Assembly: GCA_020847555.1 (NCBI GenBank)
Contig: JADLBT010000291.1
Span: 1 to 5,538, forward strand
Origin: Gemmataceae bacterium
GTDB taxonomy: Bacteria > Planctomycetota > Planctomycetia > Gemmatales > Gemmataceae
Direction: 5' to 3'
DNA: 5,538 nt
Shown here: positions 1 to 5,479 of the stretch, piece by piece
Numbering within the stretch: position 1 is the stretch's first letter
How the letters are laid out: every line of letters starts with the position of its first letter
Position numbers and translations under genes: made by a program
Notes under the pieces: model-generated
What the model was told of the DNA's origin: nothing
Databases searched by the model: none
What the model saw: the letters and a program-made list of their open reading frames with translations, nothing else

Positions 1-21
1 CATGTCGAACGGGGTGGTCAT
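1..21 (-). CDS. 5' end of an unidentified gene running off the left edge
   Basis: Only the first seven codons are in the window, reading MTTPFDM on the minus strand. The case for a real start is the ideal ribosome binding site AAGGAG, 8 bases upstream of the ATG at 21. A second in-frame ATG at position 3 lacks such spacing. The gene lies downstream of the MFS transporter in the same direction, with 214 bases between them, so it may have its own promoter. Seven residues are too few to name a product. Confidence 0.6.
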
Positions 22-29
22 GGCGGAGT

Positions 30-35
30 CTCCTT
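30..35 (-). promoter_or_regulatory. Shine-Dalgarno site AAGGAG for the left-edge gene
   Basis: On the minus strand the sequence reads GAAGGAGACTCCGCC immediately before ATG. It gives a full AAGGAG core with an 8-base spacer. This is the strongest Shine-Dalgarno match of any gene in the window, and it fixes the start at 21 rather than 3. Confidence 0.65.
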
Positions 36-79
36 CACGCTCCAGCAGGGGAATGGGGGCGAAACGCGCTAAGTTCCTC

Positions 80-108
80 ATTGTCCTGCACGGCTTGCGA
101 AACTGCAA
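80..108 (-). promoter_or_regulatory. Candidate sigma70-type promoter for the left-edge gene
   Basis: Reading the minus strand, TTGCAG (108-103) and GACAAT (85-80) are separated by exactly 17 bases. They match the -35 and -10 consensus at 3 and 4 of 6 positions. Transcription would begin near 73 and leave a leader of about 50 bases before the ATG at 21. The rest of the 22-235 gap holds no convincing gene. It has GC-rich short inverted repeats around 123-157 (GGCCGC with GCGGCC, and GTCG with CGAC inside), which could help end the transporter transcript, but there is no T tract. Such hexamers arise by chance, so this is tentative. Confidence 0.3.
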
Positions 109-235
109 CGGGATCCGTGGTCGGCCGCTGTCGGAGCGACCGGCGGCTGCGGCGGCCCCAGTCGCTTTCGCCCAGGCCGCCAACGGGCTGTACGGGGAGA
201 GAGGAAGAATCAGACAGGTTTTCCCGGATCGTGGA

Positions 236-2398
236 TCAGCGTACTTCTCCCGGCTCCGCCGTCCGAACGGCCGACGCCATTTCCGGGCGCGGAGCGAGTC
301 GCCGCAGCGCCGCGCGCACGTCGTCCGCCGTCGCGTCCGGCGGCAGCGCCTCGCCGAACACCACGCGGACCGGCGGCTGACCGTCCGCCTCCGCGTGGCA
401 ATACACCGGCACCACCTTGACCGGGTTCTCGCCCTGCACCTCCGCCAGCAGCCGGTCGAAATGCTCCGGCGCCGAGGCTGTGCTCAGCGACACCAGGTTG
501 CCGTGCCGCAGCGCCTTCACCGCCGCCCGCGCCGCCCTCTCGACGGTCGGCGCCTCCGCCTCGCGGTACGAGATCATCTCTCCCCAGCGGGCGAGGAAGC
601 GCAGCAGGCCCGGCGTGCCGTTCGCGTCGCGGGGCAGGACGTGCTTGATCGGCCGCACCGTGCTGGCCGAGACGTACAGGCTCTCCTTCAGGTCGCGGCA
701 GTTGGTCGCCAGCACCGCCGGCTCGCCGGTCAACTTCTCCTGGCCGATCGGCACCAATCGGCGCCGCTTCCCGAGCCACCGGAACCACAGGGCGGTGCGC
801 AGGAAGAAGTCCGGCAGGCGCGCCGTCAGCAGACACAGGATGCCGAACATCAGCCCGGCCGCTCCCAGGAACAGGTAGCGCGGCACCTGCTCGTTGTTGT
901 AGATCGTCGGGACCGGCTGCTCGGCCAGGCGCACGTGGTAGTAGGTATCGCCGCGCAACTCGAACCGACTCAGCGCCACCCGGGCGCCCTCCTGCACGGC
1001 GTCATCCAGGGCGATCACGTTGCGCGGCGCTCGCGGCCCGCCCGAACTCGGCGTGTCGGCGACCGGACGCGCCACGATCACCCGCGTCGTCGCCCCCTCG
1101 CCGTTCCCCCGGATGCGGATCGCGGTCGGGTGGTGGCGCCCGCCGGTCAGTTTCTCCAGCGTCCCGATCCCGGCCGGCTGGAGGTCGAACGGCTCCGATA
1201 CCCCCGTCCACCGGGCCGCCTGCACCAGCGTGAAGAACACGACCGACGCCAGGATCGCCCCGGTGGTGGCGACGAAGTTGTTCGTCGCCACCGACGCCCC
1301 CTTGCTCCCCTTCGGCGCGCTGTACTGCAGCATCGAGTAGAGTGGGACGAGGTAGAACGACGCGAACAGCCCGATCAGCACCAGGCTGGTGATCAAAAAG
1401 GGGAGCGAGAAGATGTTGAACCCGGCCAGGACCAGCGCAAAGACCATGCCGAGGGCGCCGATCGGCACCAGCCCGAGTTCGACCTTCCCGCCAGACAGGT
1501 AGCCGGCCAGCGGGCTGCCGAGCCCGACGCCGAGGGAGACGACGGCCACGATCAGGCTGGTCGTCTCCTCGTCCCAGCGCGGGTTCTGCGACTGGCCGTA
1601 CATGTACATCGTCGCCCGCATGTACGCGACCATGAAGGTGAAGAACGCCAGGCCGAGCACCGCCACGCTCGACAACCGGCCGCGCAGCAGCACCCCGAGG
1701 TTCTGGAACAGCGGCCGGAACAACCGCCACGGCACCCAGCCGGGGAACGGCCGATCCGGGTCGGCCGGCGGCATGCGGTGGATCAGGAAACTCGTCAGCG
1801 TCCCGATCAGCGCCAGCCCGATGAGGATGATGCCGATCCACCATTCCTGGTCCTCGAACACCTTGGACAGGATCCCCCCTACCACCGTCCCGAGAATGAC
1901 CGCCAGGAACGTTGTCGATTCGATCAGCCCGTTCGCCCGGGACAGCATGCGGACGGTGAAGATCTCCGGCAGCACGCCGTACTTGTTGGGGACGTAGAAC
2001 GCGCTGTGGGTGCCCATCAGGAACACGCACGCCATGACGATCCACGGCCCGACCATGCCGACCCCGCCGGTGAACGCGACCCCGAGCCAGAACCCGAGCA
2101 GGGCCAGGGCGGCGATGCCGACCTCGGCCACCTTCCAGAAGATGAGCGAGGACCGCTTGCTCCGCTTGTCGGCCAGATACCCGGACAGGGTCGCGAAGAG
2201 AGCCCACGGACTGTAGAACAGCAGCGGCATCAGCGAGATGGCCGTCCCCTCCGTCAGTACCTGCTTGCGGATCGCGAAGAACATCGCCGACGCATGGATG
2301 CACTGGTCGTTGAAGGCGGCCAGGAACTCGGCAATGAGCAGCCCGTGGAAGGTTCTGTTGTTGAGCGTGTCGTACTGGATGGAGGTGTACTGAGCCAT
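236..2398 (-). CDS. LplT/Aas-like MFS transporter fused to a degenerate acyltransferase-like domain
   Basis: This 720-residue inner-membrane protein most resembles the major facilitator branch of LplT. LplT moves lysophospholipids into the cytoplasm for re-acylation by Aas. About eleven membrane helices lie between residues 15 and 394. MFS motif A is visible as GYLADKRSKR (73-82), and two stretches look typical of LplT/Aas proteins: MGTHSAFYVPNKYGVLPE (128-145) and the AGYLSGGKVELGLVPIGALG region (298-317). Residues 395-505 form a soluble insert, predicted extracytoplasmic, before helix 12 (507-527). The tail (about 540-700) follows the PlsC acyltransferase layout. However, the HX4D position reads C-R-D-L-K-E (567-572), and the expected EGTR-type site reads SLSTASAPE (637-645), so catalysis is probably lost. 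The ATG at 2398 begins the family-like sequence; no clear Shine-Dalgarno site precedes it. It diverges from nnrD. The family is confident; the substrate is inferred. Confidence 0.88.
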   Translation of the reverse strand: MAQYTSIQYDTLNNRTFHGLLIAEFLAAFNDQCIHASAMFFAIRKQVLTEGTAISLMPLLFYSPWALFATLSGYLADKRSKRSSLIFWKVAEVGIAALALLGFWLGVAFTGGVGMVGPWIVMACVFLMGTHSAFYVPNKYGVLPEIFTVRMLSRANGLIESTTFLAVILGTVVGGILSKVFEDQEWWIGIILIGLALIGTLTSFLIHRMPPADPDRPFPGWVPWRLFRPLFQNLGVLLRGRLSSVAVLGLAFFTFMVAYMRATMYMYGQSQNPRWDEETTSLIVAVVSLGVGLGSPLAGYLSGGKVELGLVPIGALGMVFALVLAGFNIFSLPFLITSLVLIGLFASFYLVPLYSMLQYSAPKGSKGASVATNNFVATTGAILASVVFFTLVQAARWTGVSEPFDLQPAGIGTLEKLTGGRHHPTAIRIRGNGEGATTRVIVARPVADTPSSGGPRAPRNVIALDDAVQEGARVALSRFELRGDTYYHVRLAEQPVPTIYNNEQVPRYLFLGAAGLMFGILCLLTARLPDFFLRTALWFRWLGKRRRLVPIGQEKLTGEPAVLATNCRDLKESLYVSASTVRPIKHVLPRDANGTPGLLRFLARWGEMISYREAEAPTVERAARAAVKALRHGNLVSLSTASAPEHFDRLLAEVQGENPVKVVPVYCHAEADGQPPVRVVFGEALPPDATADDVRAALRRLAPRPEMASAVRTAEPGEVR

Positions 2399-2425
2399 GA
2401 GTCGGTTCAGGGGTCCGTGCGGAAC

Positions 2426-2457
2426 AACCAGACGGCCCCGGGGGCCGGCCCTTGGTT
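2426..2457 (-). repeat. GC-rich imperfect hairpin in the MFS gene leader
   Basis: CGGCCCC (2433-2439) and GGGGCCG (2441-2447) form a compact dyad around one central base. Flanking AACCA (2426-2430) and TGGTT (2453-2457) pair outside an internal loop. It lies 28-59 bases upstream of the transporter start and just downstream of its candidate promoter, so it would be in the 5' leader or at the start of transcription. A role in limiting expression is possible but unsupported. Confidence 0.35.
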
Positions 2458-2459
2458 CT

Positions 2460-2488
2460 ACTATAGGACGGGCCGACAACCCTGCCCA
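2460..2488 (-). promoter_or_regulatory. Candidate promoter for the MFS transporter gene
   Basis: On the minus strand TGGGCA (2488-2483) and TATAGT (2465-2460) are spaced by 17 bases. They match the sigma70 -35 and -10 consensus at 4 and 5 of 6 positions. Transcription would start near 2453, giving a leader of about 55 bases. This is the best minus-strand pair I found in the divergent region, but it is not proven. Confidence 0.38.
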
Positions 2489-2502
2489 CCGACGGGGGGA
2501 GC

Positions 2503-2517
2503 CGACCGAATCGGTCG
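2503..2517. promoter_or_regulatory. 15-bp perfect dyad, candidate operator
   Basis: CGACCGA-A-TCGGTCG has 7-bp perfect arms around one central base. The centre at 2510 is 112 bases from the transporter ATG and 105 bases from the nnrD ATG, almost the exact middle of the divergent region. It lies upstream of both candidate promoters. That is a natural place for a dimeric regulator to act in both directions, but no regulator gene is in the window and a chance palindrome in GC-rich DNA cannot be excluded. Confidence 0.35.
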
Positions 2518-2556
2518 TGCCGGCCGGGCAGCGTCGTTCGGCGGTCGCCGCAGCGA

Positions 2557-2562
2557 TATAAC
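2557..2562 (+). promoter_or_regulatory. Candidate -10 element for nnrD
   Basis: TATAAC matches the -10 consensus at 5 of 6 positions and lies 52 bases upstream of the nnrD ATG in otherwise GC-rich sequence. No good -35 hexamer sits 16-18 bases upstream; the 17-base position reads TCGTTC. It would therefore be a weak promoter or one helped by an activator. Confidence 0.3.
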
Positions 2563-2614
2563 AGCCGTGGCGTGCTGACGGGTGCTGCGAAAGTCGAGAA
2601 CAACCAGGACGACC

Positions 2615-3493
2615 ATGAACCCCGCATCGCAACCGGCCACGGTCACCGGCTTGCCGTCGCTCCCGCCGCGGCGGCCGGACAGTCACAAGGGCGATTACGG
2701 CCGCGTTCTCGTGGTCGCCGGCAGCCGGGGCATGGCGGGGGCGGCGGTCCTGTGCGGGAGCGCCGCCCTGCGTGCCGGGGCCGGACTGGTGCGCGTGGCC
2801 GTGCCGGAGGGGATCCTCCCGACCGTCGCGGCCGGCAACCCGTGCTGCATGACGGCCCCGATGCCCGAGGACGACGCGGGCCGGATCGCCGGCGCCGCCG
2901 ACCGGGATCTGCTGGACCTCGCTCGGTCCCAGGACGTCCTTGCGATCGGTCCGGGGCTCGGCCGCAGTCCGGAGATCACGGCCCTCCTCGCCGCGCTGCT
3001 GGCCGGGTCGCCGGCCCCGGTCGTCCTCGACGCGGACGGGCTGAACGCCTTCGACGTGCGCCCGGAAGGGCTGAAGCGCGGCGAGCCGCTGGTCATCACG
3101 CCTCACCCTGGCGAGTTCGCGCGGCTGGCCGGCACCGACATCAAGACTGTCCAGGCGGCGCGGCGCGACCTGGCGGTGCAGTTTGCGGCGGACCACGGGC
3201 TGGTGGTGGCGCTGAAGGGTTACGGGACGCTCGTCACGGACGGCCGGCGCGTGTACCAGAACACGACCGGCAATCCGGGGATGGCGACGGCCGGGAGCGG
3301 GGATGTGCTGACCGGGTTGGTGGCGGGTCTGCTCGGCCAGGGGCTCGACCCGTTCGCGGCGGCCCAGCTGGGGGTGTATCTGCACGGGCTGGCGGGGGAT
3401 CTGGCGCGTGACGTGCTCGGAGAGGTTAGCCTGACGGCCGCGGATCTGCTGCAGTACTTGCCGGCCGCGTTCCTCCGGCACCACGGCCGCTGA
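2615..3493 (+). CDS. nnrD: ADP-dependent (S)-NAD(P)H-hydrate dehydratase
   Basis: This 292-residue cytoplasmic repair enzyme uses ADP to dehydrate S-NADHX and S-NADPHX, damaged hydrated cofactors, back to NADH and NADPH. The ribokinase-like YjeF C-terminal (carbohydrate kinase) family signature is complete: HKGDYGRVLVVAGS (24-37), IGPGLG (111-116), LDADGLNA (138-145), TPHPGEFARL (162-171), LKGYGT (200-205), and NTTGNPGMATAGSGDVLTG (216-234), in which D230 is the expected catalytic aspartate. Length is normal for a stand-alone NnrD; the NnrE epimerase domain often fused to it is absent and must be encoded elsewhere, if present. I chose the ATG at 2615 because AGGA lies 5 bases upstream; an in-frame GTG at 2582 would add 11 atypical residues. 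It diverges from the transporter gene and is followed closely by a hairpin. Confidence 0.95.
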   Translation: MNPASQPATVTGLPSLPPRRPDSHKGDYGRVLVVAGSRGMAGAAVLCGSAALRAGAGLVRVAVPEGILPTVAAGNPCCMTAPMPEDDAGRIAGAADRDLLDLARSQDVLAIGPGLGRSPEITALLAALLAGSPAPVVLDADGLNAFDVRPEGLKRGEPLVITPHPGEFARLAGTDIKTVQAARRDLAVQFAADHGLVVALKGYGTLVTDGRRVYQNTTGNPGMATAGSGDVLTGLVAGLLGQGLDPFAAAQLGVYLHGLAGDLARDVLGEVSLTAADLLQYLPAAFLRHHGR

Positions 3494-3507
3494 GCGCGCC
3501 TTTGCCG

Positions 3508-3531
3508 GGGGCGGCGCGGATTCGCCGCCCC
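3508..3531 (+). terminator. Hairpin after nnrD, possible terminator
   Basis: GGGGCGGCG (3508-3516) and CGCCGCCCC (3523-3531) form a perfect 9-bp stem around a 6-base loop, beginning 15 bases after the nnrD stop codon. No T tract follows, so it departs from the classical intrinsic terminator. It may stop transcription weakly or protect the transcript's 3' end. Confidence 0.45.
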
Positions 3532-3558
3532 ACCGAGAAGCGATTTCCAAACGCCGTA

Positions 3559-3607
3559 GGAGCCGGCTCCGCCCGGCGATCTCGCGAGGCTCGGGGGCTG
3601 GAGCCTC
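3559..3607. repeat. Two short dyads in the nnrD downstream gap
   Basis: GGAGCCGGCTCC (3559-3570) is a perfect 12-bp palindrome. GAGGCTC (3586-3592) and GAGCCTC (3601-3607) pair across an 8-base loop. With the neighbouring hairpins they make this 281-bp gap unusually rich in inverted repeats. A TATAAG at 3621-3626 could serve as a -10 element for the next gene, but no matching -35 is visible. I see no gene in this gap. Confidence 0.35.
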
Positions 3608-3660
3608 CTCCTGCACCGTGTATAAGGACTACCGGACAAAATGCCGTGGCAGCCATTCTG

Positions 3661-3722
3661 TCCGAGCCCGCAGCGTCAGCGCGGGGTCTTGTCCCGTCCC
3701 GCGCTGACGCTGCGGGCTCGGA
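3661..3722. repeat. Long inverted repeat, 25-bp perfect arms and 12-base loop
   Basis: The arm at 3661-3685 and the arm at 3698-3722 are exact reverse complements over 25 bases, separated by 12 bases. The core reads GAGCCCGCAGCGTCAGCGCG. The element is 168 bases after the nnrD stop and 52 bases before the next gene's start. There is no T tract, so it is not a standard terminator. Its perfection, length and intergenic position suit a REP-like mobile or repeated element, or a strong RNA hairpin. From memory, cores like this recur between genes in planctomycete genomes; I cannot confirm that here. Confidence 0.75.
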
Positions 3723-3774
3723 TAGGAGTTTGGTCCGCCAGTCCCAAGGAACTCTTTCCTCGAGGTGCTCCGCG

Positions 3775-4812
3775 ATGGAGTTGCTCTGTCCGTCCTGTCA
3801 GCACAAGCTGACCATCCCCGATCAGTTCGCCGGCCAGCCCGCCAAGTGCCCGCTCTGCGAGAACACTTTCACGGCGCCGACGCTGCCGTCGATGCCGGCG
3901 GCCTACACCCCGCCGCCGGACCCGCCCGCCCCGGCGCCCGCGGTTGCGAGCACGCTGGCGGCCGCCTCCGTGCCCGTACCGGCCGCGGAAGCGCCCCCAG
4001 CGCCCGCGCTGACCCCTCCACCGGCCGACGCTCCGGCCCTGGCCGTCGCGCAGCCAGCCGCCCCCGAGCCCGCGTCGCTCCCGGCCGAGTACCGGCACTG
4101 CGGGTCCATGCATGTGCGACCGGGGTTCTGGCGGTGGACGGCAGTCGCCGCAGCGTTCTTCGTCTTCGTGCTGTCCTTTTTCCCGTGGGTCGGCGTCTAT
4201 CCCGGCGGCGTGCCAGCGCGCACCGCGACGGCGTGGCAGGCCGCCTTCGGGACGCAGTCGATAGACGAGGAGGTGCAGAAACTGGACGTTGTCGAGAAGC
4301 ACTATCCCCTGGCGGCCCCGCCGCGGGGCCGCACCAGGGAAGAGGGTCCAGGGATGAGCGGGTTCACGATCCTGTACGTCCTGCTGCTGATCCCGATGGT
4401 GGCGATCGTCGTCGGCGTCGCGTTCTGGGATTTCGTACCGCTCAACCTGCCGGCCCGTGTGCAGGGGTTGCGGCCGTGGCGGTGGGGAATCGCCGGGGCG
4501 GTCGCGCTGCTCGGGTTGCTGTTCCTGGTGCTCCAGGGGTTCACCGACTTCGGTCTGGAGGCCCAGGCCCAGGCGCGAGCGGACAGTTTCCTCGAGGCGC
4601 AACCGGAACTGAAGGACGCCACCACGCCCGCGAAGATCAAGGAAGCGACCGTGGTGCGCGGCTGGTTCCTCAGCCCGGTGCAGCGTACCGGGTTCCTGAC
4701 GTGGGCGACCCGGCTGCACGGACTGGTGGTGGTCGGCGCGTTCGTGATGTTCTGGCTGGAGCGAAGGGCAACCAAAGCGAAGCCGCTGCCGCGCCTCGAC
4801 CTGCTGTGGTGA
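3775..4812 (+). CDS. Zinc-ribbon, Ala/Pro-linker, four-helix membrane protein of unknown function
   Basis: I do not recognise a named family for this 345-residue protein. The N-terminus has two CxxC knuckles (C5/C8 and C25/C28) in a compact zinc-ribbon layout. A low-complexity linker rich in alanine and proline spans about 35-103. Four predicted membrane helices follow at about 119-141, 196-220, 236-256 and 312-328. Between helices 1 and 2 is a polar loop of about 55 residues; between helices 3 and 4 is a charged, probably helical loop (258-300). An even number of helices would place both ends on the same side, and a zinc ribbon suggests the cytoplasm. The ATG at 3775 is preceded by GAGG at 3762-3765; the upstream in-frame extension runs through the long inverted repeat and is unlikely to be translated. 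It may be a sensor or scaffold, but nothing here shows it. Confidence 0.85.
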   Translation: MELLCPSCQHKLTIPDQFAGQPAKCPLCENTFTAPTLPSMPAAYTPPPDPPAPAPAVASTLAAASVPVPAAEAPPAPALTPPPADAPALAVAQPAAPEPASLPAEYRHCGSMHVRPGFWRWTAVAAAFFVFVLSFFPWVGVYPGGVPARTATAWQAAFGTQSIDEEVQKLDVVEKHYPLAAPPRGRTREEGPGMSGFTILYVLLLIPMVAIVVGVAFWDFVPLNLPARVQGLRPWRWGIAGAVALLGLLFLVLQGFTDFGLEAQAQARADSFLEAQPELKDATTPAKIKEATVVRGWFLSPVQRTGFLTWATRLHGLVVVGAFVMFWLERRATKAKPLPRLDLLW

Positions 4813-4871
4813 CCAACCCGGAGCACCAGCGCCGGGCATCTCAGACGGCCGGCGCTGGTGCTCCGGGTTGG
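4813..4871 (+). terminator. Hairpin with 23-bp perfect arms abutting the stop codon
   Basis: The arms at 4813-4835 and 4849-4871 are exact reverse complements over 23 bases around a 13-base loop. The first arm begins on the base right after the TGA of the zinc-ribbon gene. Position suggests a terminator or a barrier protecting the 3' end. No T tract follows, so a repeated intergenic element used as a terminator is equally possible. It separates this gene from the tmRNA promoter region. Confidence 0.65.
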
Positions 4872-4932
4872 CAGGACGGCGCCGGGCACGCGCTGGTCGT
4901 TGAATCCCTTGCCGGGGTATCCCTCTCTAACC

Positions 4933-4954
4933 TGGTGCCTCCCCGAGGCAACCA
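4933..4954. repeat. Small hairpin just upstream of the tmRNA promoter
   Basis: TGGTGCCTC (4933-4941) pairs with GAGGCAACCA (4945-4954) across a CCC loop with a single bulged A. It ends 4 bases before the putative -35 element of ssrA. It could be a leftover terminator stem or a protein site; no function can be assigned. Confidence 0.3.
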
Positions 4955-4958
4955 TGCC

Positions 4959-4988
4959 TTGCCCGGCAGGCGGATGGCGGGGTATAAT
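4959..4988 (+). promoter_or_regulatory. Sigma70-type promoter of ssrA
   Basis: A perfect -10 TATAAT (4983-4988) lies 18 bases after TTGCCC (4959-4964), which matches the -35 consensus at 4 of 6 positions. Transcription would begin near 4995, about 33 bases before the mature tmRNA 5' end. The leader would be removed by RNase P, as is usual for tmRNA. A small GGAGA/TCTCC stem (5000-5012) lies in the leader. This is the best promoter in the window, as expected for an abundant stable RNA. Confidence 0.75.
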
Positions 4989-5027
4989 GCGGGAGTGCTG
5001 GAGATCTTCTCCGCGACATCAACTAAA

Positions 5028-5438
5028 GGGGGCGTTCTGGTTTCGATCGGGTAAGTTGAGGCGTCGGTGGCGTGTCGTGGTTGGTCGGTTGGCCACGTAA
5101 AAAGCCGGTCACACTAATAACTGCTGAACCGCAGTTCTCCATGGCGGCCTAATAAAGGCTGCCCCAGGTCCGGGAGCTTCGCCTGAGAGGTTCCGGCCTG
5201 GTCGCCAAGTCAGGCTCGCTGTCGCCTGAGGTCGATCCTCGGATCGGCCACACCGGAGGAGGCGACGGCTAAACTCCACAGCTGGTTAGTCCGCCGGGGA
5301 TCCTGCTCGTCGGAGTCTCGGGGGATGAACGTGGCAGGCGGGACCGCAAGGTTTCGGCCTGCCGGCGTAGACGAACTACACACGTAGAAGGCGACGCTGA
5401 AGTACACCGAGACGCGGGTTCAATTCCCGCCGCCTCCA
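5028..5438 (+). ncRNA. ssrA: tmRNA (transfer-messenger RNA), one-piece form
   Basis: This RNA frees ribosomes stalled on broken messages and tags the unfinished protein for degradation, working with SmpB. The 5' end GGGGGCG (5028-5034) pairs with CGCCTCC (5431-5437) as a 7-bp acceptor stem. It includes a G-U wobble at the third pair, the alanyl-tRNA synthetase signal. TTCTGGTTTCGATCGGG follows, matching the conserved tmRNA D-loop region. The T arm has stem GCGGG/CCCGC (5414-5418, 5426-5430) around TTCAATT. The first pseudoknot is supported by CGTGG/CCACG (5076-5080, 5093-5097) and CGGTT/AGCCG (5086-5090, 5103-5107), next to the conserved GTTGGCC-CGTAAAAAGCC run. A tag frame starts at 5123. 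Discriminator A5438 is followed by CTC, so CCA is not encoded and must be added. The continuous order shows it is not the permuted two-piece type. Confidence 0.95.
5123..5155 (+). other. ssrA: tmRNA tag-peptide reading frame, AEPQFSMAA with tandem stops
   Basis: From the resume codon GCT, nine codons encode AEPQFSMAA and end in TAA TAA. The preceding bases AATAACT keep the A at -4 and the TA before it, as in Escherichia coli tmRNA. The alanine carried by tmRNA would precede this tag on the protein. The last tag codons (GGCGGCC, 5143-5149) pair with GGCTGCC (5157-5163), placing both stop codons in the loop, similar to helix 5 in other tmRNAs. The small hydrophobic end with two alanines fits recognition by ClpXP-type proteases; methionine stands where leucine is usual. 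Confidence 0.9.
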
Positions 5439-5441
5439 CTC

Positions 5442-5479
5442 AAAGGCCATTTGCGATTCGTCGCAAGTGGCCTTTTTCT
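5442..5479 (+). terminator. Intrinsic terminator of ssrA
   Basis: AAAGGCCATTTGCGA (5442-5456) pairs with TCGCAAGTGGCCTTT (5461-5475) over 15 positions with one wobble pair, closed by a TTCG tetraloop. The run of T at 5473-5477 completes a classical intrinsic terminator. It begins 3 bases after the last likely tmRNA-aligned base. The remaining bases (5480-5538) show no gene or motif I can support. Confidence 0.92.

Noticed and set aside
2..2578. An 858-residue plus-strand open frame opposite the MFS gene
   Set aside because: It is rich in Arg, Pro and His with no domain or membrane pattern. It lies antisense to a gene with clear MFS motifs, and long open antisense frames are expected in GC-rich coding DNA.
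2399..3616. Upstream extension of the MFS reading frame on the minus strand, antisense to nnrD
   Set aside because: The extra residues are low-complexity, Arg-rich and cross the divergent promoter region and nnrD. Family-like sequence begins at the ATG at 2398.
3502..3774. N-terminal extension of the zinc-ribbon protein
   Set aside because: The frame stays open by chance through several hairpins, including the 25-bp inverted repeat. The ATG at 3775 has a Shine-Dalgarno site and begins directly with the zinc ribbon.
3661..4871. A mobile cassette bounded by the two long inverted repeats
   Set aside because: The two elements differ in sequence over most of their length, each is a self-contained hairpin, and no transposase or target-site duplication is visible.
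3765..5054. A 429-residue plus-strand frame overlapping the zinc-ribbon gene and running into the tmRNA
   Set aside because: It is a frame-shifted shadow with Arg/Gly/Ala-biased composition and crosses the hairpin, the ssrA promoter and the tmRNA 5' end.
5210..5407. A 65-residue minus-strand frame
   Set aside because: It lies wholly inside the structured 3' half of the tmRNA and shows no ribosome binding site or recognisable motif.
5411..5438. A possible separate tRNA, suggested by the T arm and acceptor end
   Set aside because: No anticodon arm or D arm lies at tRNA spacing upstream. The acceptor partner is about 380 bases away at 5028, which makes it the 3' end of tmRNA.
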